Part shown: piece after piece, positions 42,311 to 50,845 of the stretch
How the letters are laid out: every line of letters starts with the position of its first letter
Position numbering within the stretch: the first letter of the stretch is position 1
Assembly (NCBI GenBank): GCA_947494545.1
Contig: CANLVH010000007.1
Location: 62,001 to 126,000, forward strand
DNA: 64,000 nucleotides
Reading direction: 5' to 3'
From: an uncultured Mesonia sp.
Lineage (GTDB): Bacteria; Bacteroidota; Bacteroidia; Flavobacteriales; Flavobacteriaceae
Translations under genes and position numbers: made by a program
Notes under the pieces: generated by a model
Databases searched by the model: none
Seen by the model: only the letters and a program-made list of their open reading frames with translations
What the model was told of the DNA's origin: nothing

Positions 42311-44713
42311 ATGAAAAATGTATTATTTATTGCAGGCTTTTTTTTAAGTAGCCTTTTTAGTTTTGCGCAAAGCACTTTTACCCTTTCAGGGAAGGTTACT
42401 AGCGGCCAAGAACCTTTGCCGGGCGTTAGTGTTTATCTGGAAAATACCCAAGAAGGCACGCTTACCAACATGCAGGGCGAGTACCAATTAGAACTTTCGC
42501 AAGGTCAACATACTTTGTTATTTACTTACGGAAACACCAAAAAAGTTTCGGTAGATATCACAGAAGATACCAAATTAGATGTAGATATGGCCGAAGTGAT
42601 AGAAAGCCTTGAAGAAGTGTTTTTATCTTCCATTCGCGTAGAAGCAGATTCTCCCATTACACACAGTAATTTAACTAAAGAAGAGATAGAAGACCGAAAT
42701 TTGGGACAAGATATTCCAACTTTAATGAATTATTTACCCTCTGTGGTAACTACTTCAGATGCCGGAGCAGGAATTGGATATAGCGGAATGCGCGTCCGCG
42801 GAAGCGATGGCACCAGAATAAATGTTACTATAAACGGCGTTCCGTATAACGATGCAGAAAGTCAAGGTGCTTTCTGGGTAAACTTGGGAGATATTGCTTC
42901 TTCCGTAGAAAACTTACAATTGCAACGCGGGGTAGGAACTTCTACTAACGGCGCTGGGGCTTTTGGCGCAAGTTTAAACATTTTAACAGATAAATATAAC
43001 GAAGAAGCTTACGCTGAAGTTGCCAACAGCTTTGGTTCGTACAACACGCATAAACATACCGCAAAATTTAGTACCGGTTTGTTTAACCAACATTGGGAGT
43101 TTTCCGGACGAGCCAGTTTGATAGAAAGTGACGGTTATGTAGACCGGGCTGCAACAGAGCTAAAATCGTATTATTTGCACGGCGCTTATGTAAAAGACAA
43201 CACTTTGATAAAAGCGGTAATGTTTGGCGGCACAGAGCAAACCTATATGGCTTGGGATGGTATTACAAAAGACCAACTAAAAGAAGACAGAACTTATAAC
43301 CCTGCCGGGGAATATACCGATGAAGATGGAAATATAAAATACTACGAAAACCAAACCGATAATTACCAACAAGACCATTACCAATTACTTTGGGACCAAC
43401 GCTACAACAATTACTGGTCAACTAATGTGGCTTTGCATTATACCAAAGGTAAAGGTTTTTATGAAGAATACCAAGAAGATGCTTCTTTGCAAGCTTACGG
43501 AATGCAACCTTTTATAGCCAATGGTGAAGAAGTTACTACATCAGATTTGGTAAACAGAAAATGGTTAGATAACCATTTTTACGGAACAACGTTTAGCTTA
43601 AACTATAAAAAAGATAAAGTAGATGCCGTTTTGGGCGGAGGTTGGAATAAATACGAAGGCGATCATTTTGGCGATATTATTTATACAAGGTTTGCGCAAA
43701 ATAACGATCCGTACGAGCCGTATTACTTTAACAGCGCTACCAAAACAGATTTTAATATTTATAGTAAACTTACTTATGCCATAAACGATAAATTGGCCGC
43801 TTATGGCGATTTGCAATTACGAAGCATAAAATATGATGCTGCCGGGCCATTAGAAGAAGGTATTCCGTTTCCTATAGACGACTCGTTTAGCTTTTTTAAT
43901 CCAAAATTCGGGTTAACCTATGAGATAAATAAGAAAAATCAACTATATGCTTCTTTAGCAGTTGCGCACAGAGAACCTTCGCGCGCAGATTATGAAAACG
44001 CGTTATTCAGTAACAACGAAGATTTAAAAGAAGAAAAATTAACAGATTATGAGTTTGGTTACCGCTTAAATTCCGAAAACATACAACTCAACGCCAATTT
44101 GTATTATATGGATTATAAAGACCAATTGGTTTTAACCGGAGAAATTGATGCGGAAGGCGCGCAAGTAAGAGAAAATAGTGGCGATTCTTATAGATTAGGA
44201 ATCGAGTTGGATGCTACCATAAAAGTAAGCGATAAGCTATTTGTAAAACCTAATGTGGCTTTAAGCCGAAATAAAAACAAAGATTTTACCGCGCGTTATA
44301 ATGGCGAACAAAAGAACTTTGGCGATACAGAAATTTCTTATTCTCCTTCTGTAGTAGCCGGTAACATTATTAGCTATTTGCCGGTAAAAAACCTAGAGCT
44401 TAGTTTGCTAAGCAAATATGTAGGCGAACAATATATGAGCAACATAGAAGCAGAAGGTTCTAAGCTGGAAAGTTATTTTACAACAGATTTTAATGTGCAA
44501 TACCGTTGGCAAACAGCACCTTGGTTTAAAGAAATTGTATTTACCGGCTTAATAAATAATATTTTTGATGAAAAATATGTGTCAAATGGTTACTTTTACA
44601 CCTATGAAGTAGAAAACCCAAACTTAGCTTCCGGTTTAGAAACCAAAGGCGGCGCGGGTTATTATCCGCAGGCTACTATTAATTTTTTAGCCGGGGTTAC
44701 CCTGAAATTTTAA
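42311..44713 (+). CDS. TonB-dependent receptor under TPP riboswitch control
   Basis: Outer-membrane transporter of 800 residues, probably for thiamine or its phosphates. The start at 42311 gives the signal peptide NVLFIAGFFLSSLFSFAQ; a GTG at 42293 is possible but adds only six residues. A carboxypeptidase-like domain (LSGKVTSGQEPLPGVSVYLE) is followed by the plug (SGMRVRGSDGTRINVTINGV, GVGTSTNGAGAFGASLNIL) and a barrel ending INFLAGVTLKF. Substrate assignment rests on the riboswitch, not on the protein sequence. It is a single-gene unit ending at the terminator at 44729; the likely inner-membrane partners lie at 32.9-34.3 kb. Confidence 0.95.
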   Translation: MKNVLFIAGFFLSSLFSFAQSTFTLSGKVTSGQEPLPGVSVYLENTQEGTLTNMQGEYQLELSQGQHTLLFTYGNTKKVSVDITEDTKLDVDMAEVIESLEEVFLSSIRVEADSPITHSNLTKEEIEDRNLGQDIPTLMNYLPSVVTTSDAGAGIGYSGMRVRGSDGTRINVTINGVPYNDAESQGAFWVNLGDIASSVENLQLQRGVGTSTNGAGAFGASLNILTDKYNEEAYAEVANSFGSYNTHKHTAKFSTGLFNQHWEFSGRASLIESDGYVDRAATELKSYYLHGAYVKDNTLIKAVMFGGTEQTYMAWDGITKDQLKEDRTYNPAGEYTDEDGNIKYYENQTDNYQQDHYQLLWDQRYNNYWSTNVALHYTKGKGFYEEYQEDASLQAYGMQPFIANGEEVTTSDLVNRKWLDNHFYGTTFSLNYKKDKVDAVLGGGWNKYEGDHFGDIIYTRFAQNNDPYEPYYFNSATKTDFNIYSKLTYAINDKLAAYGDLQLRSIKYDAAGPLEEGIPFPIDDSFSFFNPKFGLTYEINKKNQLYASLAVAHREPSRADYENALFSNNEDLKEEKLTDYEFGYRLNSENIQLNANLYYMDYKDQLVLTGEIDAEGAQVRENSGDSYRLGIELDATIKVSDKLFVKPNVALSRNKNKDFTARYNGEQKNFGDTEISYSPSVVAGNIISYLPVKNLELSLLSKYVGEQYMSNIEAEGSKLESYFTTDFNVQYRWQTAPWFKEIVFTGLINNIFDEKYVSNGYFYTYEVENPNLASGLETKGGAGYYPQATINFLAGVTLKF

Positions 44714-44728
44714 GTGTTTAAACGGTAG

Positions 44729-44759
44729 AACAGCCTCGAAATTTCGGGGCTGTTTGTTT
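44729..44759. terminator. Terminator between convergent genes
   Basis: AACAGCCTCGAA and TTCGGGGCTGTT form a 12 bp stem (one wobble), followed by TTTGTTTTT on the plus strand. It directly abuts the stop codon of the minus-strand lipoprotein gene. Confidence 0.8.
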
Positions 44760-45194
44760 TTAATTGGTTATCACTAACTTTCCTTGTCCGCTTTTTTGCA
44801 CACGATAGGCATATAAGGTGTAATTCAATTCTTCACCTTCTTCAAAAGTTCCGGTAAATAAATTATAGGTATTGCCTTCGCAGTCGCAGATAAGTTTTAT
44901 GCCTTCTCTTTGCATATAAGAACAATTATTATCGCGCGGATGGTTAGGGTCTGCTCCGTCATAAGCCACAAAAGTATCGCCCCCGGTATTCATCACATAA
45001 ATACCGCCATTACCATAATTGGGAATATATACCGGACTGGAAACAAAATTTAGACTGTTGTATTGTGGTAAGCTCAAATCTAACTGTAAGTTTACATTTA
45101 CATCTAGCAAATTAGGATTGCTAATGCGGTTATCGTCACTACTGCATCCGTAAAGTAAAAGTAAACACACTGCAAAAGGAAAAAATACTTTCAT
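44760..45194 (-). CDS. Lipoprotein with Rieske-like Cys pattern
   Basis: Predicted lipoprotein of 144 residues: signal ending in the lipobox LLYGC, then SSDDNRI. The mature part is beta-rich (LNFVSSPVYIPNYGNGGIYV, FVAYDGADPNHPRDNNCSYM) and contains LICDCEGNTYNLFTG. The CxC-G pattern and strand order resemble a Rieske-type fold, but the His ligands of a true Rieske iron-sulfur site are missing, so a cluster is unlikely. Function unknown. It is divergent from greA (121 bp) and convergent with the thiamine receptor gene. Confidence 0.75.
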   Translation of the reverse strand: MKVFFPFAVCLLLLYGCSSDDNRISNPNLLDVNVNLQLDLSLPQYNSLNFVSSPVYIPNYGNGGIYVMNTGGDTFVAYDGADPNHPRDNNCSYMQREGIKLICDCEGNTYNLFTGTFEEGEELNYTLYAYRVQKSGQGKLVITN

Positions 45195-45251
45195 AAAAAT
45201 TTAAAATTTGGTTTGCAAGATAACATGATTGCTAAGCTTGGTAAAATTTAT

Positions 45252-45259
45252 TATCTTTG
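45252..45259 (+). promoter_or_regulatory. -7 promoter box of greA
   Basis: TATCTTTG matches TAnnTTTG. A small hairpin, AATCCCACTTGTTGGGATT (about 45270-45288), lies in the 50 bp leader. Confidence 0.55.
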
Positions 45260-45315
45260 CTTAAAGCCGAATCCCACTTGTTGGGATTCTTTTTGTATAT
45301 ATAAACGACAATGTT

Positions 45316-45792
45316 ATGAGTAAAGTATCTTATTATACCGCAGAAGGTTTGAAAAAACTAAAAAGCGAGTTGTCTCAGTTAAAAGACGTAGAACGGCCAA
45401 AAGCTTCACAAGCCATTGCCGACGCTAGAGATAAAGGAGATTTGAGTGAAAATGCCGAGTATGATGCGGCCAAAGAAGCCCAAGGTTTGTTAGAGTTAAA
45501 AATATCTAAGCTAGAAGAGGTGGTAGCCAACGCCAGAGTAATAGACGAGTCGCAATTAGATACTTCTAAAGTGTTAATTCATAGCACGGTAAAAATAAAA
45601 AACCTTGCTAACAAAATGGAGGTTACCTATAAATTGGTAGCACAAAGCGAAGCAAATTTAAAAGCAGGAAAAATATCTGTAGATTCTCCTATAGGAAAAG
45701 GACTTTTAGGTAAGAAAGTTGGTGAAAAAGCAGAAATTCAAGTGCCTAATGGTACGATGACTTTCGAGGTTTTAGAAATAAGCCGTGATTAA
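45316..45792 (+). CDS. greA: Transcription elongation factor GreA
   Basis: Rescues backtracked RNA polymerase by stimulating transcript cleavage; 158 residues. The N-terminal coiled coil carries the acidic tip block ARDKGDLSENAEYDAAKEAQ (about 38-57), with the catalytic Asp/Glu in place. The C-terminal FKBP-like domain ends ISVDSPIGKGLLGKKVGEKA and ... VPNGTMTFEVLEI. It is a single-gene unit with its own promoter box and a strong terminator at 45855-45892. Length and motifs are standard. Confidence 0.96.
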   Translation: MSKVSYYTAEGLKKLKSELSQLKDVERPKASQAIADARDKGDLSENAEYDAAKEAQGLLELKISKLEEVVANARVIDESQLDTSKVLIHSTVKIKNLANKMEVTYKLVAQSEANLKAGKISVDSPIGKGLLGKKVGEKAEIQVPNGTMTFEVLEISRD

Positions 45793-45854
45793 CAAAGAAA
45801 ATTAGTTACCGAAATAAAAAAAGTCCCAAATGTCGGGGCTATTTTAAATTTAAA

Positions 45855-45892
45855 GAGGCTGTTGCAAAAATATTGCAACAGTCTCTTTTTTT
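45855..45892 (+). terminator. Terminator of greA
   Basis: GAGGCTGTTGCAA (45855-45867) pairs with TTGCAACAGTCTC (45873-45885), 13 bp with one wobble, followed by a long T-run. Confidence 0.9.
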
Positions 45893-45909
45893 AAGTAGGT
45901 AATTTAAGT

Positions 45910-48900
45910 TTAGCGTTTTAGGGTTATGTGCGAAGTATAGGTTTCTTTATTGCCTTCGTAAATAAATTCTACCCTAAACCAATAATCGTTAGAAGGTAAA
46001 TTTTTATTATTTAAAGTACCGTCCCAACCTCTCGAATTTGGTTTAAGCCCGGTTATCAACTTTCCGTAACGATCAAAAATATAGATTTTAGCATTTGGGT
46101 GCTCTTTTAAATCTGCAATATTCCATGTGTCGTTTATTCCATCTTGGTTTGGTGTAAAATACTTTGGATGCTTTATAACCGTTACTTTGGTAGTTGTTAC
46201 GCCGCAAGAACCTGTTATGCCGCTTACTTTTACAGTATGCACGCCCGTCGGTACATTGTAAAAATTATTTTCGTATTGCCACGGCCCATCGTTAAGTTGG
46301 TATTTATAATTACCATAGCCTTTAGTGACATTTACGGTAATTTCTGCAATATCTTCAAAAGGTTGTGTTACTTCTGTATTAATAAGCGCTTGCGAAGATT
46401 CAAAAACCCTTACTTCTTCAATAGCATAATTACAATGGTTTCCTGCTTCTGCGCTTAGCATTTCGGTTTCTACGGTGTATACGCCGGGTTGTTCGGTTTG
46501 CAATTCCGGACCGCTGTGTACTAATTCGCCATCAAAATACCAATTAACTGCGTAAGCATTTGGGTCTACGCCCGAAGTTAATACCGCCGGGGCAATAACT
46601 TCTCCGCTTCGTACATCTCTACAAAGTGTTGTATTGTTTATGTTTAATTGTGGTCGCTCATAAATATGCAAACTAAATTGTTGTTTTACTCTACAAGCCA
46701 TCTCGGTGTCGTCTTGCGCTACTACAAATAAAGTATAATTACCAGCCTGCGAAATATTTAAATTGGTAAGCGGTTCTTGCTCGTTAGCATCCCAATAATA
46801 ATAAAGAGGATAGCCTTGTGCGTTTTCTTCCGGTAAATTATAATTACCACAACTTTCTATACTGGTAAAGCTGCTTAAATCTGGTAAACCGTTAATGTTT
46901 ATGGTAAAGCTACGCTCGTTTTCGCATACAAAACGAGTCCCTACAATAGAGTAAACAAAAATTTCTTGGGTGCTAGTTATTACATCGCCGGCAAAAAGTT
47001 GAGTTCCTTGTCCGCCGCTTTCCGTAAAGTAATTACCTTTTTCCAATTCCGGTAAGGTATATTCTACACAAGCATCTATATCTTCAAAATCAGGTAATAA
47101 AACCCCGTCAAAATAAACGGTAAACGAATCTTCTTTTACACAAGAGCTAAGGTCTTCGTATTGTGCGTAAATATAAATGGTTTGCGTGCTAGAAATTAAA
47201 TCTCCGGCAAACAATTCTGTGCCTTCTGCGTGGGGTTGAGTAAAATACCTGCCGTATTGCAATTGTGGCAATTCGTAAGGTTCGCATACATGCATGTCTA
47301 CAAAGTTTTCTACAGGCGGCAAAGGTCTTATTTCTACTTCAAAAGAAGATTGATTGCTACAAGCGTTGGCAAAATTGTAAATGTAAATAGTTTGCGATTG
47401 TTCTATTATATCTCCGGCTTGCAATTGCGTGCCGTTAGCGTTTTCTTCCGTAAAGTAATTACCGTTATATAAAGCAGGTAAAGTATAGGTTTCATTTTCG
47501 CACAGCAACACATCTTCTAACTCATCTACTTCGGGTAAAGGCGTTATGTTTACCGTAAAGGAATTATCAAGTGTGCAATTGGGTTGCGTAGTAGTTTCGG
47601 CATAAAAATAAACCGTTTGCGAAGTGGTTATAACTTCTTGCGGTTCAAAAAGCTCTCCTTCTCCGTTTGCTTGGGTGTAAAAACCACCAACTTCTACAGC
47701 CGGTAAAGTATAATCGCCACAAGCGGTTACGTCTTGATAATCTGGAATAATTATTATATCAAAAGCATGCTCGTTTACGCAAAGGCTGTCGTCGTTGAAA
47801 ATATAAACGGTTGTGGAAGAAGTAATTTCGTCTCCGGCAGCTAAAGCTTGACCGCTGGCAAAAGAATCTGAAAAATACTGTCCGTTTTCCAAAGTTGGTA
47901 ATGTATAACTCTGGCAGGTAACCACATCTTCCGGTTGATCTACTTCCGGTAAGGGTAAAATATTTATAGGAAATTCTTCGTCTTTACAAACTTGACCGTC
48001 TATTTCTGCATAATAATGTAAAATGGTATTTTCGTAAAAAGCAGTGCCGGGTAAAATCTCTTCTCCGTTACCATTTGGTCCGCCCGGAGCAGTATAAAAT
48101 GCGCCAGCCGGTGGACTCGGAACATTAAAACCACCGCAATGGTCTTCTTTAATACTAAAATCTTCTATTAAAATAACCGAAAAACTAGATTGGTTGCTAC
48201 AACCGGTTTCTTCTGAAATGTTGTAAATATAATAAGTGCCCGATTCGTCTATAATATCGCCGGGGAAATAAGCATCTCCCTCTCCGTTAGATTCTGAAAA
48301 GTAAGAGCCGTTATTTATTTCCGGAAGAATATACGCGCTACATTCTATAACATCCGGAAGGCTGTCTACCAAAGGCGACGGATTTTTATTTATATCGAAA
48401 CTTTCTATCGCAAAACAAGCCGCATTGGAAGCATTGTCTACGCGTACCCAAATTGTTTGGCTATCTATATTTTCTGGCGGATTGTAATTTTGAGGTGTTT
48501 CTATGGCATTTTCCTGGTTTAATGCATCGTTTTCTGCTACATAAAAACTGAAATTATAGCTGTTTTCATTACTCAGCAATTGACTTATTACTTGGGTAAG
48601 GTTTACTGAAGTAAGTTCTTCCGGAAAGGTACAGAAATCTATATTAGAAGGCGCGCTTATGCTTATTCCTTCGTTTACCAGAAGTTGAAAACTGCGTGTA
48701 TTGGTGCAACTTGCCTGGTTTTGACTGTTATTTATCTGAATAAAAATTTCTTGGTTGCCTGCGCTTTCATAATTTTCCAGTTGGTTGGCCGGAATTTGAT
48801 TATTAGCTTGCAAATCTTCTAAAGACGCAAAATAACTTAATGCATATACGTCAGGATCTAAACCTAATTGTTCTGCGTTATTGTTGGTTAGATTGTACTG

Positions 48901-49995
48901 ATATGTTTCTGCGCCACTGGTACAAACGCTAAGGTTTTGCGGCTCACCAATGTTTAATTCGCTAATAACAATTTCGTCTGCAAAAGAGCAATTGGTAGAA
49001 TTTTGGGTTATTTGCACCGAATATTCTCCCGGATTCTCTGCAAAAATTTGATTATCATTTTCGCCGTTAATTTCTTGCCCGTTATAAAACCAAGTATGTT
49101 GGTAAGCTTCCGAATTTAAACCGGTTTCTAACAACATAGAATCGCCATCGCAAATACTGGCATCAGGCCCTAAATCTAAACCGGTATCAAAACTACCACC
49201 GGATAAAAAGATAGCCGAATCAAAATTGGCATCTGTAGCATCTGCAATTACCAATCTTATTTTATAAGGTTTTCCCGGTTCTATTGCAGCAGAAGCTGTC
49301 ATAACCTTCGTATACCCGCGCATGTTTAACACTGTGTTTTCTTCAAAAGGTTGGTAGCTGTCAAACAGTTCTGGGTTATCTGAGCCGCAAGTAGTATTAT
49401 AAGTTTGGTCTTTTATTTCCTTTACGGAAATAGGCGTGTTGGTACCCGGTACTACAGCAAGATTGGTGGTTTCGCCGGTGGTTAAATCTGTTAGAAGAAA
49501 CGCGAAAACATCGCTAGAGACGCATTGCCACTCGCCATACTCGTTAGAAGCAAAAATAAAATCGAAGTTTAAACTGCTGGAAAGCGGTGTAAACTCAAAT
49601 TCTAAAAATGCAATATCGTGTAAGTCTGTGGGTTGGCCTGCTTGCGCATTAATAGCTTCTAAATAAGGGTCTGTGTTGGTGTTTAAATGATCGCTTAAGT
49701 GGTTTCCGGTGTAATCTCCTGCGCTGTGTAAAGCATCTCCTGTTCTAATTACCACGCCTTGTTCTAATGGGAAAGCACCGTTATTGTTGTTAAAGTGCGC
49801 TACCGAATTTCCGGTAGAAATTGCCGAATTAGAAATCTCGGCACAGGCATTATCCAATAAGCTGTAAACTAATTCTTCTGATCCATTGGCGGTCTGGCTT
49901 ACGCTAACTCGTTGCGCAAAGCCAGAAACACCAATAAATAAAAAAATGAGAAAACACTTAAAACTCATTTGCTTCGTAAAAAATCTCGACATCAA
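45910..49995 (-). CDS. Giant T9SS type B surface protein with tandem repeats
   Basis: Secreted surface protein of 1361 residues. The signal peptide (CFLIFLFIGVSGFAQ) is followed by a choice-of-anchor L-like domain (about 30-275; SLNFDFIFASNEYGEWQC). An Ig/PKD-like module and two more sandwich segments follow. Then come seven full and one degenerate copies of a 65-78-residue unit (about 540-1120) with the core C-x-x-YxLPxLxxGxYF, then GDxIxxSQTIYIY and a late Cys. The C-terminal domain (about 1277-1361; YFTPNQDGINDTWNI, IYIFDRYGKLI) is the type B gliding-motility-associated sorting signal. Each repeat usually has two cysteines. An adhesin or gliding-related role is likely. It has its own promoter. 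Confidence 0.92.
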   Translation of the reverse strand: MMSRFFTKQMSFKCFLIFLFIGVSGFAQRVSVSQTANGSEELVYSLLDNACAEISNSAISTGNSVAHFNNNNGAFPLEQGVVIRTGDALHSAGDYTGNHLSDHLNTNTDPYLEAINAQAGQPTDLHDIAFLEFEFTPLSSSLNFDFIFASNEYGEWQCVSSDVFAFLLTDLTTGETTNLAVVPGTNTPISVKEIKDQTYNTTCGSDNPELFDSYQPFEENTVLNMRGYTKVMTASAAIEPGKPYKIRLVIADATDANFDSAIFLSGGSFDTGLDLGPDASICDGDSMLLETGLNSEAYQHTWFYNGQEINGENDNQIFAENPGEYSVQITQNSTNCSFADEIVISELNIGEPQNLSVCTSGAETYQYNLTNNNAEQLGLDPDVYALSYFASLEDLQANNQIPANQLENYESAGNQEIFIQINNSQNQASCTNTRSFQLLVNEGISISAPSNIDFCTFPEELTSVNLTQVISQLLSNENSYNFSFYVAENDALNQENAIETPQNYNPPENIDSQTIWVRVDNASNAACFAIESFDINKNPSPLVDSLPDVIECSAYILPEINNGSYFSESNGEGDAYFPGDIIDESGTYYIYNISEETGCSNQSSFSVILIEDFSIKEDHCGGFNVPSPPAGAFYTAPGGPNGNGEEILPGTAFYENTILHYYAEIDGQVCKDEEFPINILPLPEVDQPEDVVTCQSYTLPTLENGQYFSDSFASGQALAAGDEITSSTTVYIFNDDSLCVNEHAFDIIIIPDYQDVTACGDYTLPAVEVGGFYTQANGEGELFEPQEVITTSQTVYFYAETTTQPNCTLDNSFTVNITPLPEVDELEDVLLCENETYTLPALYNGNYFTEENANGTQLQAGDIIEQSQTIYIYNFANACSNQSSFEVEIRPLPPVENFVDMHVCEPYELPQLQYGRYFTQPHAEGTELFAGDLISSTQTIYIYAQYEDLSSCVKEDSFTVYFDGVLLPDFEDIDACVEYTLPELEKGNYFTESGGQGTQLFAGDVITSTQEIFVYSIVGTRFVCENERSFTININGLPDLSSFTSIESCGNYNLPEENAQGYPLYYYWDANEQEPLTNLNISQAGNYTLFVVAQDDTEMACRVKQQFSLHIYERPQLNINNTTLCRDVRSGEVIAPAVLTSGVDPNAYAVNWYFDGELVHSGPELQTEQPGVYTVETEMLSAEAGNHCNYAIEEVRVFESSQALINTEVTQPFEDIAEITVNVTKGYGNYKYQLNDGPWQYENNFYNVPTGVHTVKVSGITGSCGVTTTKVTVIKHPKYFTPNQDGINDTWNIADLKEHPNAKIYIFDRYGKLITGLKPNSRGWDGTLNNKNLPSNDYWFRVEFIYEGNKETYTSHITLKR

Positions 49996-50482
49996 TCTCT
50001 GTCCTTTTTAAGTTGTTTTATTCGGACAAATGTAACACTTTATCGATTAAACAACACATTTAAACGTTAAAATATAAATTTTTGTTAAAAATTATGCCAA
50101 TGAATTTGATTTAGGAAAGTAAGATTCTGTTCGGAAACGGCATTATAAAAGCAATACGGGAGACAGGATATTTTAAAATTCAATCAAAAAAAAATTTATT
50201 TAGCTTGAAAAAATTGCTTTTAAACGGTGGAAATGAGTAAAATACCGGTTGAAATTCTTAATTTTTTCTTAATAGAAATTCTAAAAAAGACCAAAGTAGT
50301 TTTGAGATGAACAAAAAGCTTGTAAAAATAACCAACTTTAGACGTAATTAAATGAGGTTTAAAGCTCTAATTTTTTAGCGCGAGAAAATTCCGTAAAGAA
50401 AAAATAACTATACCTTGTAAGTGTTGATATAGTTGAGGTTTCTGCAAGATTAGTAGTTTTTAATGTCTAGTTAGTAAATTAA
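49996..50482. other. 487 bp gap, no gene seen
   Basis: The left end holds the minus-strand promoter of the giant surface protein (50027-50054). The rest is AT-rich with stops in all frames. It contains a reverse CTTTACGGAA (50389-50398) and a weak inverted repeat AACTATA/TATAGTT (about 50406-50433). No coding region, tRNA or clear RNA structure is supported. Confidence 0.6.
50027..50054 (-). promoter_or_regulatory. Promoter of the giant T9SS type B gene
   Basis: On the minus strand: TTG (50052-50054), a 17 bp spacer and TACATTTG (50027-50034), about 32 bp before the ATG. It fits the -33/-7 consensus. Confidence 0.6.
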
Positions 50483-50845
50483 TTAAAATATTAATTGTTC
50501 TAATTTTTCTTTGGTAATGGGTTTGGTAAGTATACCTCTAACAATTTCAAAATCTTTGGCTTTTTTTTGATCTTGGTAATCTATAGAAGAAGTGGCGATA
50601 TAAACTTGCGCATTGGGTAAAATATTCTTATCCTGCATTTGTTCTAAAAGTTCCCAACCATTCATTCTTGGCATATTAAGGTCTACTAAAACAATATCGT
50701 AAGCAGGATTGTTTTGCAAAAAATGTTGGAGAGCAGCTTGCCCATCTACTAAGCTTTTGAGCTGTACATCCCCATTGAGCATTTTGAACATTTTTTTTAT
50801 AAGTAATTGGTAAATCTTGTCGTCGTCTATTATACAAATTCTCAT
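50483..50845 (-). CDS. Single-domain response regulator (CheY-like)
   Basis: Receiver-only protein of 120 residues. The acidic pocket IIDDDKIYQLL, the phospho-acceptor Asp in IVLVDLNMPRMNGWELL (about residue 57), the Thr/Ser switch in IATSS and the Lys in LTKPITKEKL are all present. There is no output domain, so it must act by protein contact or pass phosphate on. Its start overlaps the kinase stop by 4 bp, so the kinase upstream is the obvious partner. Confidence 0.94.
   Translation of the reverse strand: MRICIIDDDKIYQLLIKKMFKMLNGDVQLKSLVDGQAALQHFLQNNPAYDIVLVDLNMPRMNGWELLEQMQDKNILPNAQVYIATSSIDYQDQKKAKDFEIVRGILTKPITKEKLEQLIF

Noticed and set aside
46680-48400. Possible CRISPR-like or satellite array
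   Set aside because: The repeats are protein-level units of about 200 bp with strong DNA divergence inside one coding region, not short direct repeats with spacers.
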